Positions 37,546 to 47,319 of a stretch of 64,000 nt of DNA are shown in pieces (position 1 is the first letter of the stretch; each line of letters begins with the position of its first letter). This DNA comes from Clostridium pascui. Its GTDB lineage: Bacteria; Bacillota; Clostridia; Clostridiales; Clostridiaceae. The position numbers and the translations under genes were made by a program. Below the pieces are notes generated by a model. That model ran no database searches and was not told the DNA's origin. It worked only from the letters and a program-made list of their open reading frames with translations. The stretch is from assembly GCF_016908015.1 (NCBI RefSeq), contig NZ_JAFBDB010000002.1, positions 434,001-498,000 on the forward strand, read 5' to 3'.

Positions 37546-39573
37546 ATGATAGGAAATTTTGATATTTCAGAAGCTATGGAAATTAAACTTGATGATTATT
37601 TACCAGAAATGCCTAAGTTTGTTCAAGGAATAAGAAGAGCTCCAAATAGAGGTTTTCACCTTACACAGGCACAAACAGAGGTAGCGCTTAAAAATGCACT
37701 TCGTTATATACCAGAAAAGTATCATGCAGAGTTGATTCCGGAATTTTTAGAAGAGCTTACTACAAAAGGAAGAATTTATGGATATAGATTCCGTCCAGAA
37801 GGAAGACTTTACGGAAAGCCAATTGATGAATATAAGGGAAATTGTATAGAAGGTAAAGCTTTTCAGGTAATGATAGACAACAATTTAGATTTTGATATTG
37901 CACTTTATCCTTATGAATTAGTTACATACGGAGAAACAGGTAGCGTATGTCAAAACTGGATGCAGTACAGATTAATTAAAAAATACTTAGAAGTGATGAC
38001 TCAAGATCAAACTTTAGTTCTAGAATCAGGACATCCTCTAGGATTATTCAAATCTAAGCCAGATGCACCAAGAGTAATAATTACAAATGCACTTATGATA
38101 GGTATGTTTGACAACTTAAAGGATTGGGAAATCGCTGAAGAAATGGGAGTTGCAAACTATGGACAAATGACAGCAGGTGGATGGATGTATATAGGACCAC
38201 AGGGTATTGTTCATGGAACATTTAACACTATATTAAATGCAGGAAGGACAAAACTTGGAATTCCAAATGATGGAGATTTAAGAGGAAGAATATTTGTAAC
38301 TTCAGGACTTGGTGGAATGAGTGGTGCTCAAGGTAAAGCAGGAGAAATAGCAAATGGTGTTGCTATAGTTGCCGAAGTTGATAAATCAAGAGTAGATACA
38401 AGACTTGAACAGGGCTGGATTAAAAAATGGTCATCAAACTTAGAAGAAGTTTGGGCAATGGCTGAAGAAGCTAAAGCTAAAAAAGAAGCTATGTCTATAG
38501 CTTACCATGGTAATATAGTAGATTTACTTCAATATGCAGTAGACCATAATATTCACATAGATTTACTTTCAGACCAAACATCTTGCCATAATGTTTATGA
38601 AGGTGGATATTGCCCAGCAGGTATTACATTTGAAGAAAGAACAAGACTTTTAGCAGAAGACCCAGCTAAGTTCAGAGAATTAGTAGACAAGACTTTAAAA
38701 CAGCATTTTGAAGTTATCAAGACTTTAACTGAAAGAGGAGTATATTTCTTTGACTATGGTAACTCCTTTATGAAGGCTATATATGATGCTGGAGTTAAAG
38801 AAATCTCTAAAAATGGAATAGACGAAAAAGATGGATTTATTTGGCCATCCTATGTTGAAGATATCATGGGACCACATTTATTTGATTATGGATATGGACC
38901 ATTTAGATGGGTATGCTTAAGCGGAAAACATGAAGATTTAAGAAAAACAGATCATGCAGCTATGGAATGCATAGATCCAGAAAGAAGATATCAAGATAGA
39001 GATAACTATAACTGGATAAAGGATGCTGAAAAGAATGCATTGGTTGTAGGAACTGAAGCTAGAATATTATATCAAGATGCTATGGGAAGAGTAAATATTG
39101 CCCTTAAGTTTAATGATATGGTTAGAAAAGGTGAAGTTGGTCCTATAATGCTTGGAAGAGACCATCATGACGTTTCAGGTACAGATTCACCATTTAGAGA
39201 AACTTCAAATATTAAAGATGGAAGTAACGTAATGGCTGATATGGCTGTACAGTGCTATGCTGGTAATGCTGCAAGAGGAATGAGCTTAATAGCTCTTCAT
39301 AATGGTGGAGGAGTTGGAATTGGTAAATCTGTAAACGGTGGATTTGGATTAGTTCTTGACGGAAGCCACAGAGTAGATGAAATAATAAAATCAGCTATGG
39401 CATGGGATGTTATGGGCGGAGTTGCTAGACGTTCATGGGCTAGAAATGAGCATTCTGTAGAAACTGTTGTTGAATACAATAAGATGAATAAAGGAACTGA
39501 TCACATAACAATACCATATATTGCAGATGAAAACATGGTGAAAGAAGCAGTAGGAAAAGTATTTAATAAATAA
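37546..39573 (+). CDS. hutU: Urocanate hydratase
   Basis: The 675-residue urocanase is of the longer Firmicutes type. It converts urocanate to 4-imidazolone-5-propionate with tightly bound NAD+. The NAD-binding region VTSGLGGMSGAQGKAG and SDQTSCHNVYEGGYCPAGITFEER, near the active site, are intact. So are the late GRDHHDVSGTDSPFRET and NGGGVGIGKSVNGGFGLVLDG stretches. An AGGGGGA box precedes the ATG. It is transcribed alone from a motif-bearing promoter, followed by a 227-base gap before ftcD/hutI. Confidence 0.96.
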   Translation: MIGNFDISEAMEIKLDDYLPEMPKFVQGIRRAPNRGFHLTQAQTEVALKNALRYIPEKYHAELIPEFLEELTTKGRIYGYRFRPEGRLYGKPIDEYKGNCIEGKAFQVMIDNNLDFDIALYPYELVTYGETGSVCQNWMQYRLIKKYLEVMTQDQTLVLESGHPLGLFKSKPDAPRVIITNALMIGMFDNLKDWEIAEEMGVANYGQMTAGGWMYIGPQGIVHGTFNTILNAGRTKLGIPNDGDLRGRIFVTSGLGGMSGAQGKAGEIANGVAIVAEVDKSRVDTRLEQGWIKKWSSNLEEVWAMAEEAKAKKEAMSIAYHGNIVDLLQYAVDHNIHIDLLSDQTSCHNVYEGGYCPAGITFEERTRLLAEDPAKFRELVDKTLKQHFEVIKTLTERGVYFFDYGNSFMKAIYDAGVKEISKNGIDEKDGFIWPSYVEDIMGPHLFDYGYGPFRWVCLSGKHEDLRKTDHAAMECIDPERRYQDRDNYNWIKDAEKNALVVGTEARILYQDAMGRVNIALKFNDMVRKGEVGPIMLGRDHHDVSGTDSPFRETSNIKDGSNVMADMAVQCYAGNAARGMSLIALHNGGGVGIGKSVNGGFGLVLDGSHRVDEIIKSAMAWDVMGGVARRSWARNEHSVETVVEYNKMNKGTDHITIPYIADENMVKEAVGKVFNK

Positions 39574-39603
39574 TTTGGTTTTTAATAGTATACTGATTTC
39601 AGT

Positions 39604-39737
39604 AAACTAGGAGTAGAGGATATAAATTAGGGATTAGGCTAAGGTGCTAGGAGATAGGAAATGAGAAGATTTTGATTATACAAAGTATCTCAAAACCTAG
39701 TACCTAGTGTCTAACCCCTAAAGTCTTTATCCTAGTT
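39604..39737. repeat. Imperfect inverted-repeat element with CTAGG/CCTAG motifs
   Basis: The left half (AAACTAGGA, TTAGGGATTAGG, GTGCTAGG) and right half (CCTAGTACCTAGTG, CTAACCCCTAAAG, TATCCTAG) are roughly complementary over the whole span. A related half lies at about 38-80 at the window's left edge. It fills the gap between hutU and ftcD copy 1. Confidence 0.55.
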
Positions 39738-39800
39738 TTTGTATATATAGATAATATATATTCTAAAGGTTGACAATTAAAACTTGTAAGTGGAGGATTT

Positions 39801-40706
39801 ATGGGGAATGGGGATAAGATAGTAACTTGTGCCCCTAACTTTAGTGAAGGCACAGATATAAAGAAAATAGATAAAATTATTGATGAATTTAGAGGAATAG
39901 AAGGTATAAAGCTTTTAGATTATAGTTATAATAAAAAATTTAATAGATCATCAGCAGTTATAATGGGAAATCCTAAGGATGTTAAAAATGCAATGATGAA
40001 TGCAATGGGGATAGCATTGGAACTTATAGATATGGAAAAGCATACTGGGGATCATCCAAGAGTTGGAGCTGTTGATGTGATACCTTTTATACCATTAAAG
40101 AACATGAGCATGTTAGAAGCTATAGTTATTTCGAAAGAGTTTGGAAAAGAAGCATCTTTAAACTATAATATACCAATATTTTTATATGAAAAATCTGCCT
40201 CAAGTCCTAATAGAGTAGATTTATGTAATATAAGGATGGGGGGATATGAAGGGATAAAAAACAAACTTAAAAGACCAGAATGGAAGCCAGATTTTGGACC
40301 AGATAAGCCTCATCCTACAGGAGGAATCAGTATAGTAGGGGCTAGAATGCCTTTGGTGTGCTTTAATATAAAATTCAACACATCGAATTATGCACTTATA
40401 AAAAAAATAGGTAAAAGCATTCGAGGCTCTGAAAGAGGGTTTAAATGTTGTAGGGCATTGGCAGTAAAACCAAGCAACGATGAGGCTGTGGTGCTTGCTG
40501 TGGTTTTAACGGATTATAATAAAACAGGACTTTATACAGTTTTTGAAATGGTTAAAAGAGAAAGTGAGAAATTTGGGGTAAATATTATAGGAACGGAAAT
40601 AAGTGGACTTGTATCTATGGAAGCTTTAGTAAACAGCGCAGTGTACTATTTGCAATTAGAGGATTTTTCTATGGAACAAGTAATAGAATATAAATTAATG
40701 GAGTAG
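39801..40706 (+). CDS. ftcD: Glutamate formimidoyltransferase, divergent copy 1
   Basis: The 301-residue formiminotransferase-domain protein keeps APNFSEGTD and the catalytic-His region KHTGDHPRVGAVDVIPF. PEWKPDFGP and VGARMPLVCFNIKFNT also match the family. It transfers formimino from formiminoglutamate to tetrahydrofolate, giving glutamate. Compared with the copy at 55433 it has replaced the usual DHNRTVVT-type segment (KKFNRSSAVIMG), has extra cysteines (FKCCRAL) and a variable middle, so specificity may have drifted. It is separated from hutI by eight bases and surely cotranscribed with it. GGAGG precedes the ATG. Confidence 0.87.
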   Translation: MGNGDKIVTCAPNFSEGTDIKKIDKIIDEFRGIEGIKLLDYSYNKKFNRSSAVIMGNPKDVKNAMMNAMGIALELIDMEKHTGDHPRVGAVDVIPFIPLKNMSMLEAIVISKEFGKEASLNYNIPIFLYEKSASSPNRVDLCNIRMGGYEGIKNKLKRPEWKPDFGPDKPHPTGGISIVGARMPLVCFNIKFNTSNYALIKKIGKSIRGSERGFKCCRALAVKPSNDEAVVLAVVLTDYNKTGLYTVFEMVKRESEKFGVNIIGTEISGLVSMEALVNSAVYYLQLEDFSMEQVIEYKLME

Positions 40707-40714
40707 GTGATTTT

Positions 40715-41971
40715 ATGTTAAAAGGAAATTTAATAATAATAAATTCAGCAGAAATAGTAACGCCTTTAGGAAATAAAGCAAGTTTTGGTAAAGAGATGGG
40801 TAATTTGAATGTAATAAAAAATGGAGCAGTTGTAATAAAAAATGGAATTATTGAGAAGGTAGGAACTACAGAAGAAATATTAAAGTTATATAATCAAGAA
40901 GATTTTCAGGTTATAGATGCAGAAGGAAAAGCTGTATTACCTGGATTTGTAGATTCCCATACTCATTTTGTATTTGGGGGATATAGAGCAGAGGAGTTTT
41001 CATGGAGACTTAGCGGGGTAAGCTACATGGAAATCATGAATAGAGGAGGAGGCATAGTTAACAGCGTAAGAGGAACAAGAGATGCTTCTGAAGAAGAGTT
41101 ATATAAACTGGGGAAAGAAAGGCTAAATTCTATGCTATCCTTTGGAGTAACTACTGTAGAAGGAAAAAGCGGATATGGATTAGACTTAGAAACAGAATTG
41201 AAACAACTTAAAGTAATGGATAGATTAAATGAAGATCATCCTGTAGATATATGCAAAACTTTTTTAGGTGCTCATGCAGTACCAGATGAATATAAGGGAA
41301 GAACTCAAGAATATATTAATTTCATGATTGAAGAAGTGCTGCCAAAAGTTGCAAAGGAAAACTTAGCAGATTTTTGTGATGTGTTTTGTGAAAAAGGAGT
41401 ATTTTCAGTGGAGGAATCCAGAGAAATACTTTTAAAAGCTAAGGAATTAGGCATGAAATTAAAACTTCATGCAGATGAAATAGTACAGCTTGGAGGAGCA
41501 GAGCTTGCTGCAGAACTTAATGCGGTGTCAGCAGATCATCTTTTACATGCATCGGATAAGGGAATAGAGGATATGGCAAGGGCAGGGGTTGTAAGTACTC
41601 TTCTTCCAACTACAGCATTTTGTTTAAAAGAGCCATATGCCAGAGGAAGATTTATGATAGACAAGGGATGTGCTGTGGCACTTGCTACAGATTTTAATCC
41701 AGGTAGTGGATTTACAAATTCTATACCACTTATGTTTGCATTAGCTACAATATATATGAATATGAGTATTGAAGAAGCAATAACAGCAATGACTTTAAAT
41801 GGTGCTGCGGCTATAGGTAGAGCGGACAGCATAGGAAGTATTGAAGAGGGTAAAAAAGCAGATTTAGTGATATTAAAATATCCTTCTTATAAATTCTTGC
41901 CATATCATACTGGAGTAAATATAGTAGAAAAGACTATTAAAGATGGCATGGTGGTAATGATTAACCAGTAA
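40715..41971 (+). CDS. hutI: Imidazolonepropionase
   Basis: The 418-residue amidohydrolase-superfamily enzyme hydrolyses 4-imidazolone-5-propionate to formiminoglutamate. Metal ligands lie in FVDSHTHFVFGG (HxH), LGAHAVPDEY, LKLHADEIVQLGGAELA and ALATDFNPGS. Substrate-loop residues in GGIVNSVRGTR are also present. It follows ftcD copy 1 directly, with AGGTGA before the ATG, so the two consecutive steps are encoded together. A terminator follows. Confidence 0.96.
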   Translation: MLKGNLIIINSAEIVTPLGNKASFGKEMGNLNVIKNGAVVIKNGIIEKVGTTEEILKLYNQEDFQVIDAEGKAVLPGFVDSHTHFVFGGYRAEEFSWRLSGVSYMEIMNRGGGIVNSVRGTRDASEEELYKLGKERLNSMLSFGVTTVEGKSGYGLDLETELKQLKVMDRLNEDHPVDICKTFLGAHAVPDEYKGRTQEYINFMIEEVLPKVAKENLADFCDVFCEKGVFSVEESREILLKAKELGMKLKLHADEIVQLGGAELAAELNAVSADHLLHASDKGIEDMARAGVVSTLLPTTAFCLKEPYARGRFMIDKGCAVALATDFNPGSGFTNSIPLMFALATIYMNMSIEEAITAMTLNGAAAIGRADSIGSIEEGKKADLVILKYPSYKFLPYHTGVNIVEKTIKDGMVVMINQ

Positions 41972-42007
41972 GCTGAATTGGCTATTAACTAATGATTAGG
42001 CAATAAG

Positions 42008-42040
42008 AGGAAGTTTGTTGAAGGCAAACTTCCTTTTATA
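42008..42040 (+). terminator. Terminator of the ftcD-hutI unit
   Basis: Perfect 10-base arms (42008-42017 and 42025-42034) around a seven-base loop, followed by TTTATA. Confidence 0.8.
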
Positions 42041-42139
42041 ATATATACTAGTAACGGGTAAGCTCTTAGTGTTTAATTTTGCTCTGAATTTTGTTACAAT
42101 ATAATATGTAAACGAAGTCAAAGAATGGGGGAGAAAAAT

Positions 42140-42748
42140 TTGAACCTTATGAGTGCTTTTGAGTTTATAGGAACTGTAGCTTTTGCCTTTTCAGGAGCTA
42201 TAATTGGAATACGAAAGGAAATGGATATATTTGGGGCTATAATACTTGCAATAACTACAGCTATAGGAGGAGGGATTTTTAGAGATATAATAGTAGGAAT
42301 ACTGCCACCTACATCTTTTGTAAATCCAACGAATTGCTTTATAAGCATAGCTACTGCAATAATAGTTTTTGTTTTTTATAATAAGCTAAATAAACTTTCG
42401 CACCTTGTGCAAATTTCTGATGCTATAGGACTTGGAGCCTTTACTGCTATAGGAGGGAACGTAGCACTACATACACTTCCTACAAATTTCATGATAGTAT
42501 CTTTAGGACTTTTTACAGGAGTTGGAGGAGGAATACTTCGAGATGTGTTTGCTAAAGAAATTCCATTTGTATTCAAAAAGGAAATATATGCAGTAGCTTC
42601 CATACTAGGAGGCATAAGTTTTATATTTACATATAAAAGCTTGGGGATAGATAGAGCTTCATACATATGTTTTTTTGCAACATTTGTAGTTAGAATTATT
42701 TCAATAAAAAGAGGATTACATTTACCAGTGGCTAAGGTTAAGCAATAA
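42140..42748 (+). CDS. TRIC/YadS (UPF0126) family membrane protein
   Basis: The protein of about 202 residues has seven hydrophobic segments in two homologous halves. Each half has the family core, AIGGGIFRDIIVGILPP in the first and GVGGGILRDVFAKEIPF in the second. Prokaryotic members form trimeric cation channels, and some are implicated in glycine uptake; the role here is unproven. I chose TTG at 42140, about seven bases after GGGGGAG. The ATG at 42125 lies in front of that box and the ATG at 42149 is too far. It sits between hutI and a large regulator. Confidence 0.8.
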   Translation: MNLMSAFEFIGTVAFAFSGAIIGIRKEMDIFGAIILAITTAIGGGIFRDIIVGILPPTSFVNPTNCFISIATAIIVFVFYNKLNKLSHLVQISDAIGLGAFTAIGGNVALHTLPTNFMIVSLGLFTGVGGGILRDVFAKEIPFVFKKEIYAVASILGGISFIFTYKSLGIDRASYICFFATFVVRIISIKRGLHLPVAKVKQ

Positions 42749-42845
42749 GAATTAAGTTGTATTAAAACTTTAATTTAGTGATGAGAGGTTGGAGATTAAA
42801 ATCTCTCCAATACCTGAGAATTAGAAAGATGATTGGGGGGTAAAA

Positions 42846-45800
42846 ATGAGTAAAATATATGGGAAGTTATTTGGTACACCAAAAGTTATAAAGGATGAAC
42901 AAGAAGTACTATTTCCTTATGGAAAGGTAAAAGCCCTTTTTTATTATTTACTTATAAATAAACAGGCTAGCCGTGAAGAATTAGCTGGAATGCTTTGGGC
43001 GGAGGAAGATGAAGATATAGCAAAGAAGAATTTAAGAAATGCTATATATAAGATAAAGAAAGCATTTGATGAAGAAGTTATAATTTCCCCTAAAAAGTCT
43101 ATGATTTTATTAAATCCAGAGATGGAAATAAAAACAGATGTGGATGAGTTTCTAAGTGATAAGAAAGATATTAAGGAATATGAAGGGGAGCTTTTACAAG
43201 GTTTTTTTGTGAAAAATGCAGAAGAATTTGAAAGCTGGCTAGATAAAACAAGAGAACATTATAAGAGTATATATGTATCGTCTTTATATGAAGAAATAGC
43301 TTCTAAAATTAAAAATGGAGATTTAAAAAATAGTTTAATAGAAAAATATTCGAAAATTTTAATAAGAATAGATGAATTTGATGAAAAAGCATATAGAACT
43401 CTTATGAGTTATTATAAAGAAAATAGCAGCTATAGTAAGGCGCTAGAACTTTATAATAAGCTTACAGAAATCTTAGATAAAGAACTTGGGATTACCCCTG
43501 ATGAAGAAACCACAGCTATTTTTGATTCAATACTGGATAAAATGAATTCTACAGATAAAGAGAACATTAAAGCAGCTAAGAATTTTTTTTATGGAAGATG
43601 TAATGAGCTTAGAATACTGGAAAATAATTATAACAACTTTATTAAAGGAACATCTAATGCGCGCTCGATTATAATAAAAGGAGAAGCGGGAATAGGTAAA
43701 TCTCGACTAAAAGAAAGATTTTTAGAAGGATTAAATACAAAAGAAGTATTCTTATTTGAAACCAACTGTTATCAATTAGAAAAAGAATACATACTAAAGC
43801 CATGGAACAGTATAATTTATCAAGTATCAAGTGTTCTAAAAGCTAATAATATTAGTATTCCTACCATGTGGGAGGATATTATAGCAAATGTTTTTCCTGA
43901 GTTTGGAGAAAAAAAAGCTGCATCAAATATAAAATTACTTGAAAACTTAGATAGTTTAAAATGCGAAATGATAGCAGAAGCATTATTAGATATTTTAAAA
44001 AAAATAACAGTAAAGAAAAAAATAATAATGATTTTTGATGACATACAATGGATGGATAATTTAAGTTTGCTTATTCTGAGTAGTATAATACTTCATGCAA
44101 ATAAAAACGATATAATGTTTATAGGGACTTGTAGAAATGAATATGATGAAAACATAGATAACTTTATAACTACAATGAAAAGATATGAAAAAATACATTG
44201 TGTAAATCTTGAGAGATTTAATTTGAAAGAAGTTGAAAGTTTTGTGAGCAAGGCATTACCTCAAAAAAACTTTTCAAAGGAAGTATTTAAAAAGGTATAT
44301 GATGAAACAGAAGGAAATGCCTTTTTTATAACTGAATATTTAAATATATTAAAGTCTAAAGGTGATACTAATATAATGTCTGTTAAAATGCAGGATGTAC
44401 TACAAAGTAGATTTTTATATATTTCTGAAGAAGGAAAAAAAATATTAAATATAGCATCTCTTTTCTTTGATGAAGCACCTTTAGAAATAATAAAAAATGT
44501 AACTCAAAAGGATGAACTAGAAATAATTGATATAATAGAAGAGCTTACAAATAGGTTTATTTTAAAGGAAGTAATCACAGAAAATGGGACAAGTTTTAAG
44601 TTTACCCATCAAAAGCTTAGGGAATTTGTTTATCTAAAGCAATCGGAGGGTAGAAAGAGAATTTTGCATAGTAAGATAGCTAGTATATTAGAAAAACAGC
44701 TTAAAAATGATAAGAGTGATATAAACACTTATCACAAACTTATATACCATTTTAGTAGCGGAGATAATGAGCTGGAAGCATTAAGGTATAGGATAAAAAG
44801 TTTAAGTTATTATTTGAACTTTAGTCATGAACTCTTTCCGATATTATTTAATCAAGAAAGTAATGCTTATAAGTATGCTTATTTTAGTAAACAGCAAACA
44901 GAAAAACATCTTAAGGATTTAGAAAAGTCTTTAAAGGAAGTAAAGAAAAGAGAAGCTCCAGGAGATGAATTAAAGAAAATTGAAATTTCATATCTCCATA
45001 TTAGAGGAAGATATCTTATAAGAGAAGGAAATTATGATGAGGGCACTATATTTATAAAAGAAATGATAGAAAAATCTGTAGAAATAAAGGATAATGATTA
45101 TGCATTAGAAGGTTATAAGCAAATGATATATTATTGCATACAAACCAATGATACAGAAACTATGGTAAATTATATAGATTTAGCTTTGAACCTAGCAGTG
45201 GAATGCAATTATCATAAGGAAATAGGAATACTTTTAAGATTAAAAGGCCTTTATAATATAATGTGCGGAAAATATGATGAAGCAGAGAAGCTTTTGAATG
45301 AGTCTATAAATATATTTAACGTTACAAGGCAAGTTGCAGATAAATATGCTTTAAATATTGCAGCGGCATATAATTATATTGGAGAAATTAGACGATATAA
45401 TATGAAGTTTTCTGAGGCTCTTTCTTATTTTGATAAAGCATTATCTATATGTGAAAATAAAAATGCGCTTGTGAGTTTATCTATATTTAATATAAATGCA
45501 GGACTTTCAGCCTTTGACATGGGGGATTATGACAGAGCAAAAGAACATTTTGAAAAGGCATATAATATTTTTGGTCAATTGGACTCTATATGGAAAAGAT
45601 CTATAGTAGAAGCTTTTTTATCTCTATTAAATGTAAAGGAAGGAAACTATACAGAAGCTCTAGAGTATTTAAAAAATGCAGATATGTATTCGGGGAGGCT
45701 TAAAAATCCTCAAGAGTTTGGAATAGTATATAGGGTAAAAGCTGAAATTAAGGCTCATATGATTTTAAATGAAACTTTAAATAAAGTTTTTAGCAAGTAT

Positions 45801-45908
45801 TTAGATAAAGAGGTATCTTATTATTGTGATGAGGCAATTAAATATTTAAAAGAAGCAGGGGATAAATATAGCATTGAGGTTATAGAAGTTATAAAAAGAG
45901 GAAACTAA
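42846..45908 (+). CDS. BTAD-AAA-TPR transcriptional regulator
   Basis: The 1020-residue regulator has an N-terminal winged-helix (about 1-90, with PYGKVKALFYYLLINKQASREELAGMLW). A bacterial transcriptional activation domain follows (about 95-245, ELGITPDEETTAIFDSIL). A STAND-type NTPase (about 255-530) has Walker A GEAGIGKS and Walker B-like KIIMIFDDIQW. Tetratricopeptide repeats run to the end. This is the SARP/MalT-like architecture, where small-molecule or protein signals switch an ATPase. No target is known. Its place between hutI and the hutH side of the locus suggests control of histidine or glutamate genes. GGGGGG precedes the ATG. Confidence 0.9.
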   Translation: MSKIYGKLFGTPKVIKDEQEVLFPYGKVKALFYYLLINKQASREELAGMLWAEEDEDIAKKNLRNAIYKIKKAFDEEVIISPKKSMILLNPEMEIKTDVDEFLSDKKDIKEYEGELLQGFFVKNAEEFESWLDKTREHYKSIYVSSLYEEIASKIKNGDLKNSLIEKYSKILIRIDEFDEKAYRTLMSYYKENSSYSKALELYNKLTEILDKELGITPDEETTAIFDSILDKMNSTDKENIKAAKNFFYGRCNELRILENNYNNFIKGTSNARSIIIKGEAGIGKSRLKERFLEGLNTKEVFLFETNCYQLEKEYILKPWNSIIYQVSSVLKANNISIPTMWEDIIANVFPEFGEKKAASNIKLLENLDSLKCEMIAEALLDILKKITVKKKIIMIFDDIQWMDNLSLLILSSIILHANKNDIMFIGTCRNEYDENIDNFITTMKRYEKIHCVNLERFNLKEVESFVSKALPQKNFSKEVFKKVYDETEGNAFFITEYLNILKSKGDTNIMSVKMQDVLQSRFLYISEEGKKILNIASLFFDEAPLEIIKNVTQKDELEIIDIIEELTNRFILKEVITENGTSFKFTHQKLREFVYLKQSEGRKRILHSKIASILEKQLKNDKSDINTYHKLIYHFSSGDNELEALRYRIKSLSYYLNFSHELFPILFNQESNAYKYAYFSKQQTEKHLKDLEKSLKEVKKREAPGDELKKIEISYLHIRGRYLIREGNYDEGTIFIKEMIEKSVEIKDNDYALEGYKQMIYYCIQTNDTETMVNYIDLALNLAVECNYHKEIGILLRLKGLYNIMCGKYDEAEKLLNESINIFNVTRQVADKYALNIAAAYNYIGEIRRYNMKFSEALSYFDKALSICENKNALVSLSIFNINAGLSAFDMGDYDRAKEHFEKAYNIFGQLDSIWKRSIVEAFLSLLNVKEGNYTEALEYLKNADMYSGRLKNPQEFGIVYRVKAEIKAHMILNETLNKVFSKYLDKEVSYYCDEAIKYLKEAGDKYSIEVIEVIKRGN

Positions 45909-45938
45909 ACTAGTGCCACCCACGTGGGTGGCACTAGT
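45909..45938. repeat. 30-bp perfect palindrome after the BTAD regulator
   Basis: Two 15-base arms with no spacer (core GCCACCCACGTGGGTGGC) begin at the base after the stop codon. There is no T-run. It shares GTGCCAC...GTGGGTGGCAC ends with the larger element at 47319-47389. Confidence 0.85.
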
Positions 45939-46002
45939 CATATATTTGAAACCTATAAAATATATTATAGTATAAAGTTTAATAGTTTATAGGAGGAATT
46001 GT

Positions 46003-47319
46003 ATGCAAACAGTTAAAGGCACAAATACACCTACTAATACTACTAATACATTTCGCTTTCTGGTATACAGCCTTATAGGAATATTTATGTTCTTTGTTCC
46101 TATAAAGATTAAAGGGAGTTCTACTATTCCAATTGATCACATGGTAAACTTTCTTAAGGCGGCATCCCCGAACCTTGTCAATATTTATGCACTTATAGTT
46201 ATAATTCTTGGAGGGTTGTATCCCTTTATAAAAAAGACATGGAATAAGGATAAAGTAACCTTAGTATTTTCTATTCTTAAACTTGTAGGAATTATAGTTG
46301 GAGTTATGATATTCTTTAAACTTGGCCCAGCTTGGATGTTTGAAGCTGATATGGCACCATTTTTGTTTAATAAATTAGTTATCCCAGTAGGTGTAATAGT
46401 TCCTATAGGTTCAGCGTTTCTTGCATTCTTGGTTGGCTATGGACTTATGGAGTTTACGGGAGCTTTGGTGCAACCTATAATGAGACCTATCTGGAAAACT
46501 CCAGGAAGGTCTGCTATAGATGCGGTTGCATCTTTTGTAGGAAGCTATTCATTGGCTCTTTTAATTACAAATAGAGTATATAAGGAGGGGAAATATACCG
46601 TAAAAGAAGCTGCAATAATTGCCACTGGTTTTTCAACAGTTTCTGCTACCTTTATGATAATAATATGCAAAACATTGAATATAATGAATATATGGAATAC
46701 GTATTTTTGGGTTACTTTAATTGTTACATTTATAGTAACTGCAATAACTGCAAGAATATACCCGTTAAGTAAAAAACCAGACACTTATTATACTGGAGAA
46801 GGAGATCCTGAGCCTATTGCACAGGGAAATAGGATTAAATATGCTTGGAATGAAGCTATGAAATCATCAGCTCAAGCGGTACCACTAGGCAAGAATATAA
46901 AAGATAACTTAAGAGATGGACTTATAATGGCAATGGGAATACTTCCTTCAATATTATCTGTAGGATTTTTGGGGCTTGTTCTTGCAAAGTATACTCCAAT
47001 ATTTGACATATTGGGTTATATATTTTATCCATTTACTTTAGTATTAAAAATCCCAGAACCACTTTTAGCAGCTAAGGCATCTTCAGTTGAAATAGCAGAG
47101 ATGTTTTTACCTGCAATGCTCGTAGTTAAGGCTCCGCTTGTAACTAAGTTTGTAATAGCTGTGGTATCAGTTTCTTCTATATTGTTCTTCTCGGCTTCAA
47201 TACCATGTATTTTATCTACTGATATTCCAATTAGCTTAAAAGATATAATTATAATTTGGATTGAAAGAACTATATTTACATTAATATTAGCTGCACCAAT
47301 TGCATTATTAATACTATGA
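46003..47319 (+). CDS. YjiH family membrane protein (nucleoside-recognition/Gate domain)
   Basis: The 438-residue integral membrane protein has about ten to eleven helices. A YjiH-type N-terminal part is followed by a Gate-domain region (GSAFLAFLVGYGLMEFTGALV and the later MLVVKAPLVTKFVIAVVSVSSI). Gate-domain proteins are presumed transporters; some resemble nucleoside or ion carriers, and the substrate is unknown. AGGAGG precedes the ATG. It is flanked exactly by two related palindromes, one after the previous stop codon and one overlapping its own stop. Confidence 0.85.
   Translation: MQTVKGTNTPTNTTNTFRFLVYSLIGIFMFFVPIKIKGSSTIPIDHMVNFLKAASPNLVNIYALIVIILGGLYPFIKKTWNKDKVTLVFSILKLVGIIVGVMIFFKLGPAWMFEADMAPFLFNKLVIPVGVIVPIGSAFLAFLVGYGLMEFTGALVQPIMRPIWKTPGRSAIDAVASFVGSYSLALLITNRVYKEGKYTVKEAAIIATGFSTVSATFMIIICKTLNIMNIWNTYFWVTLIVTFIVTAITARIYPLSKKPDTYYTGEGDPEPIAQGNRIKYAWNEAMKSSAQAVPLGKNIKDNLRDGLIMAMGILPSILSVGFLGLVLAKYTPIFDILGYIFYPFTLVLKIPEPLLAAKASSVEIAEMFLPAMLVVKAPLVTKFVIAVVSVSSILFFSASIPCILSTDIPISLKDIIIIWIERTIFTLILAAPIALLIL

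Noticed and set aside
42787-42812. Hairpin between the TRIC-like and BTAD genes as a terminator
   Set aside because: The arms are imperfect and no T-run follows.
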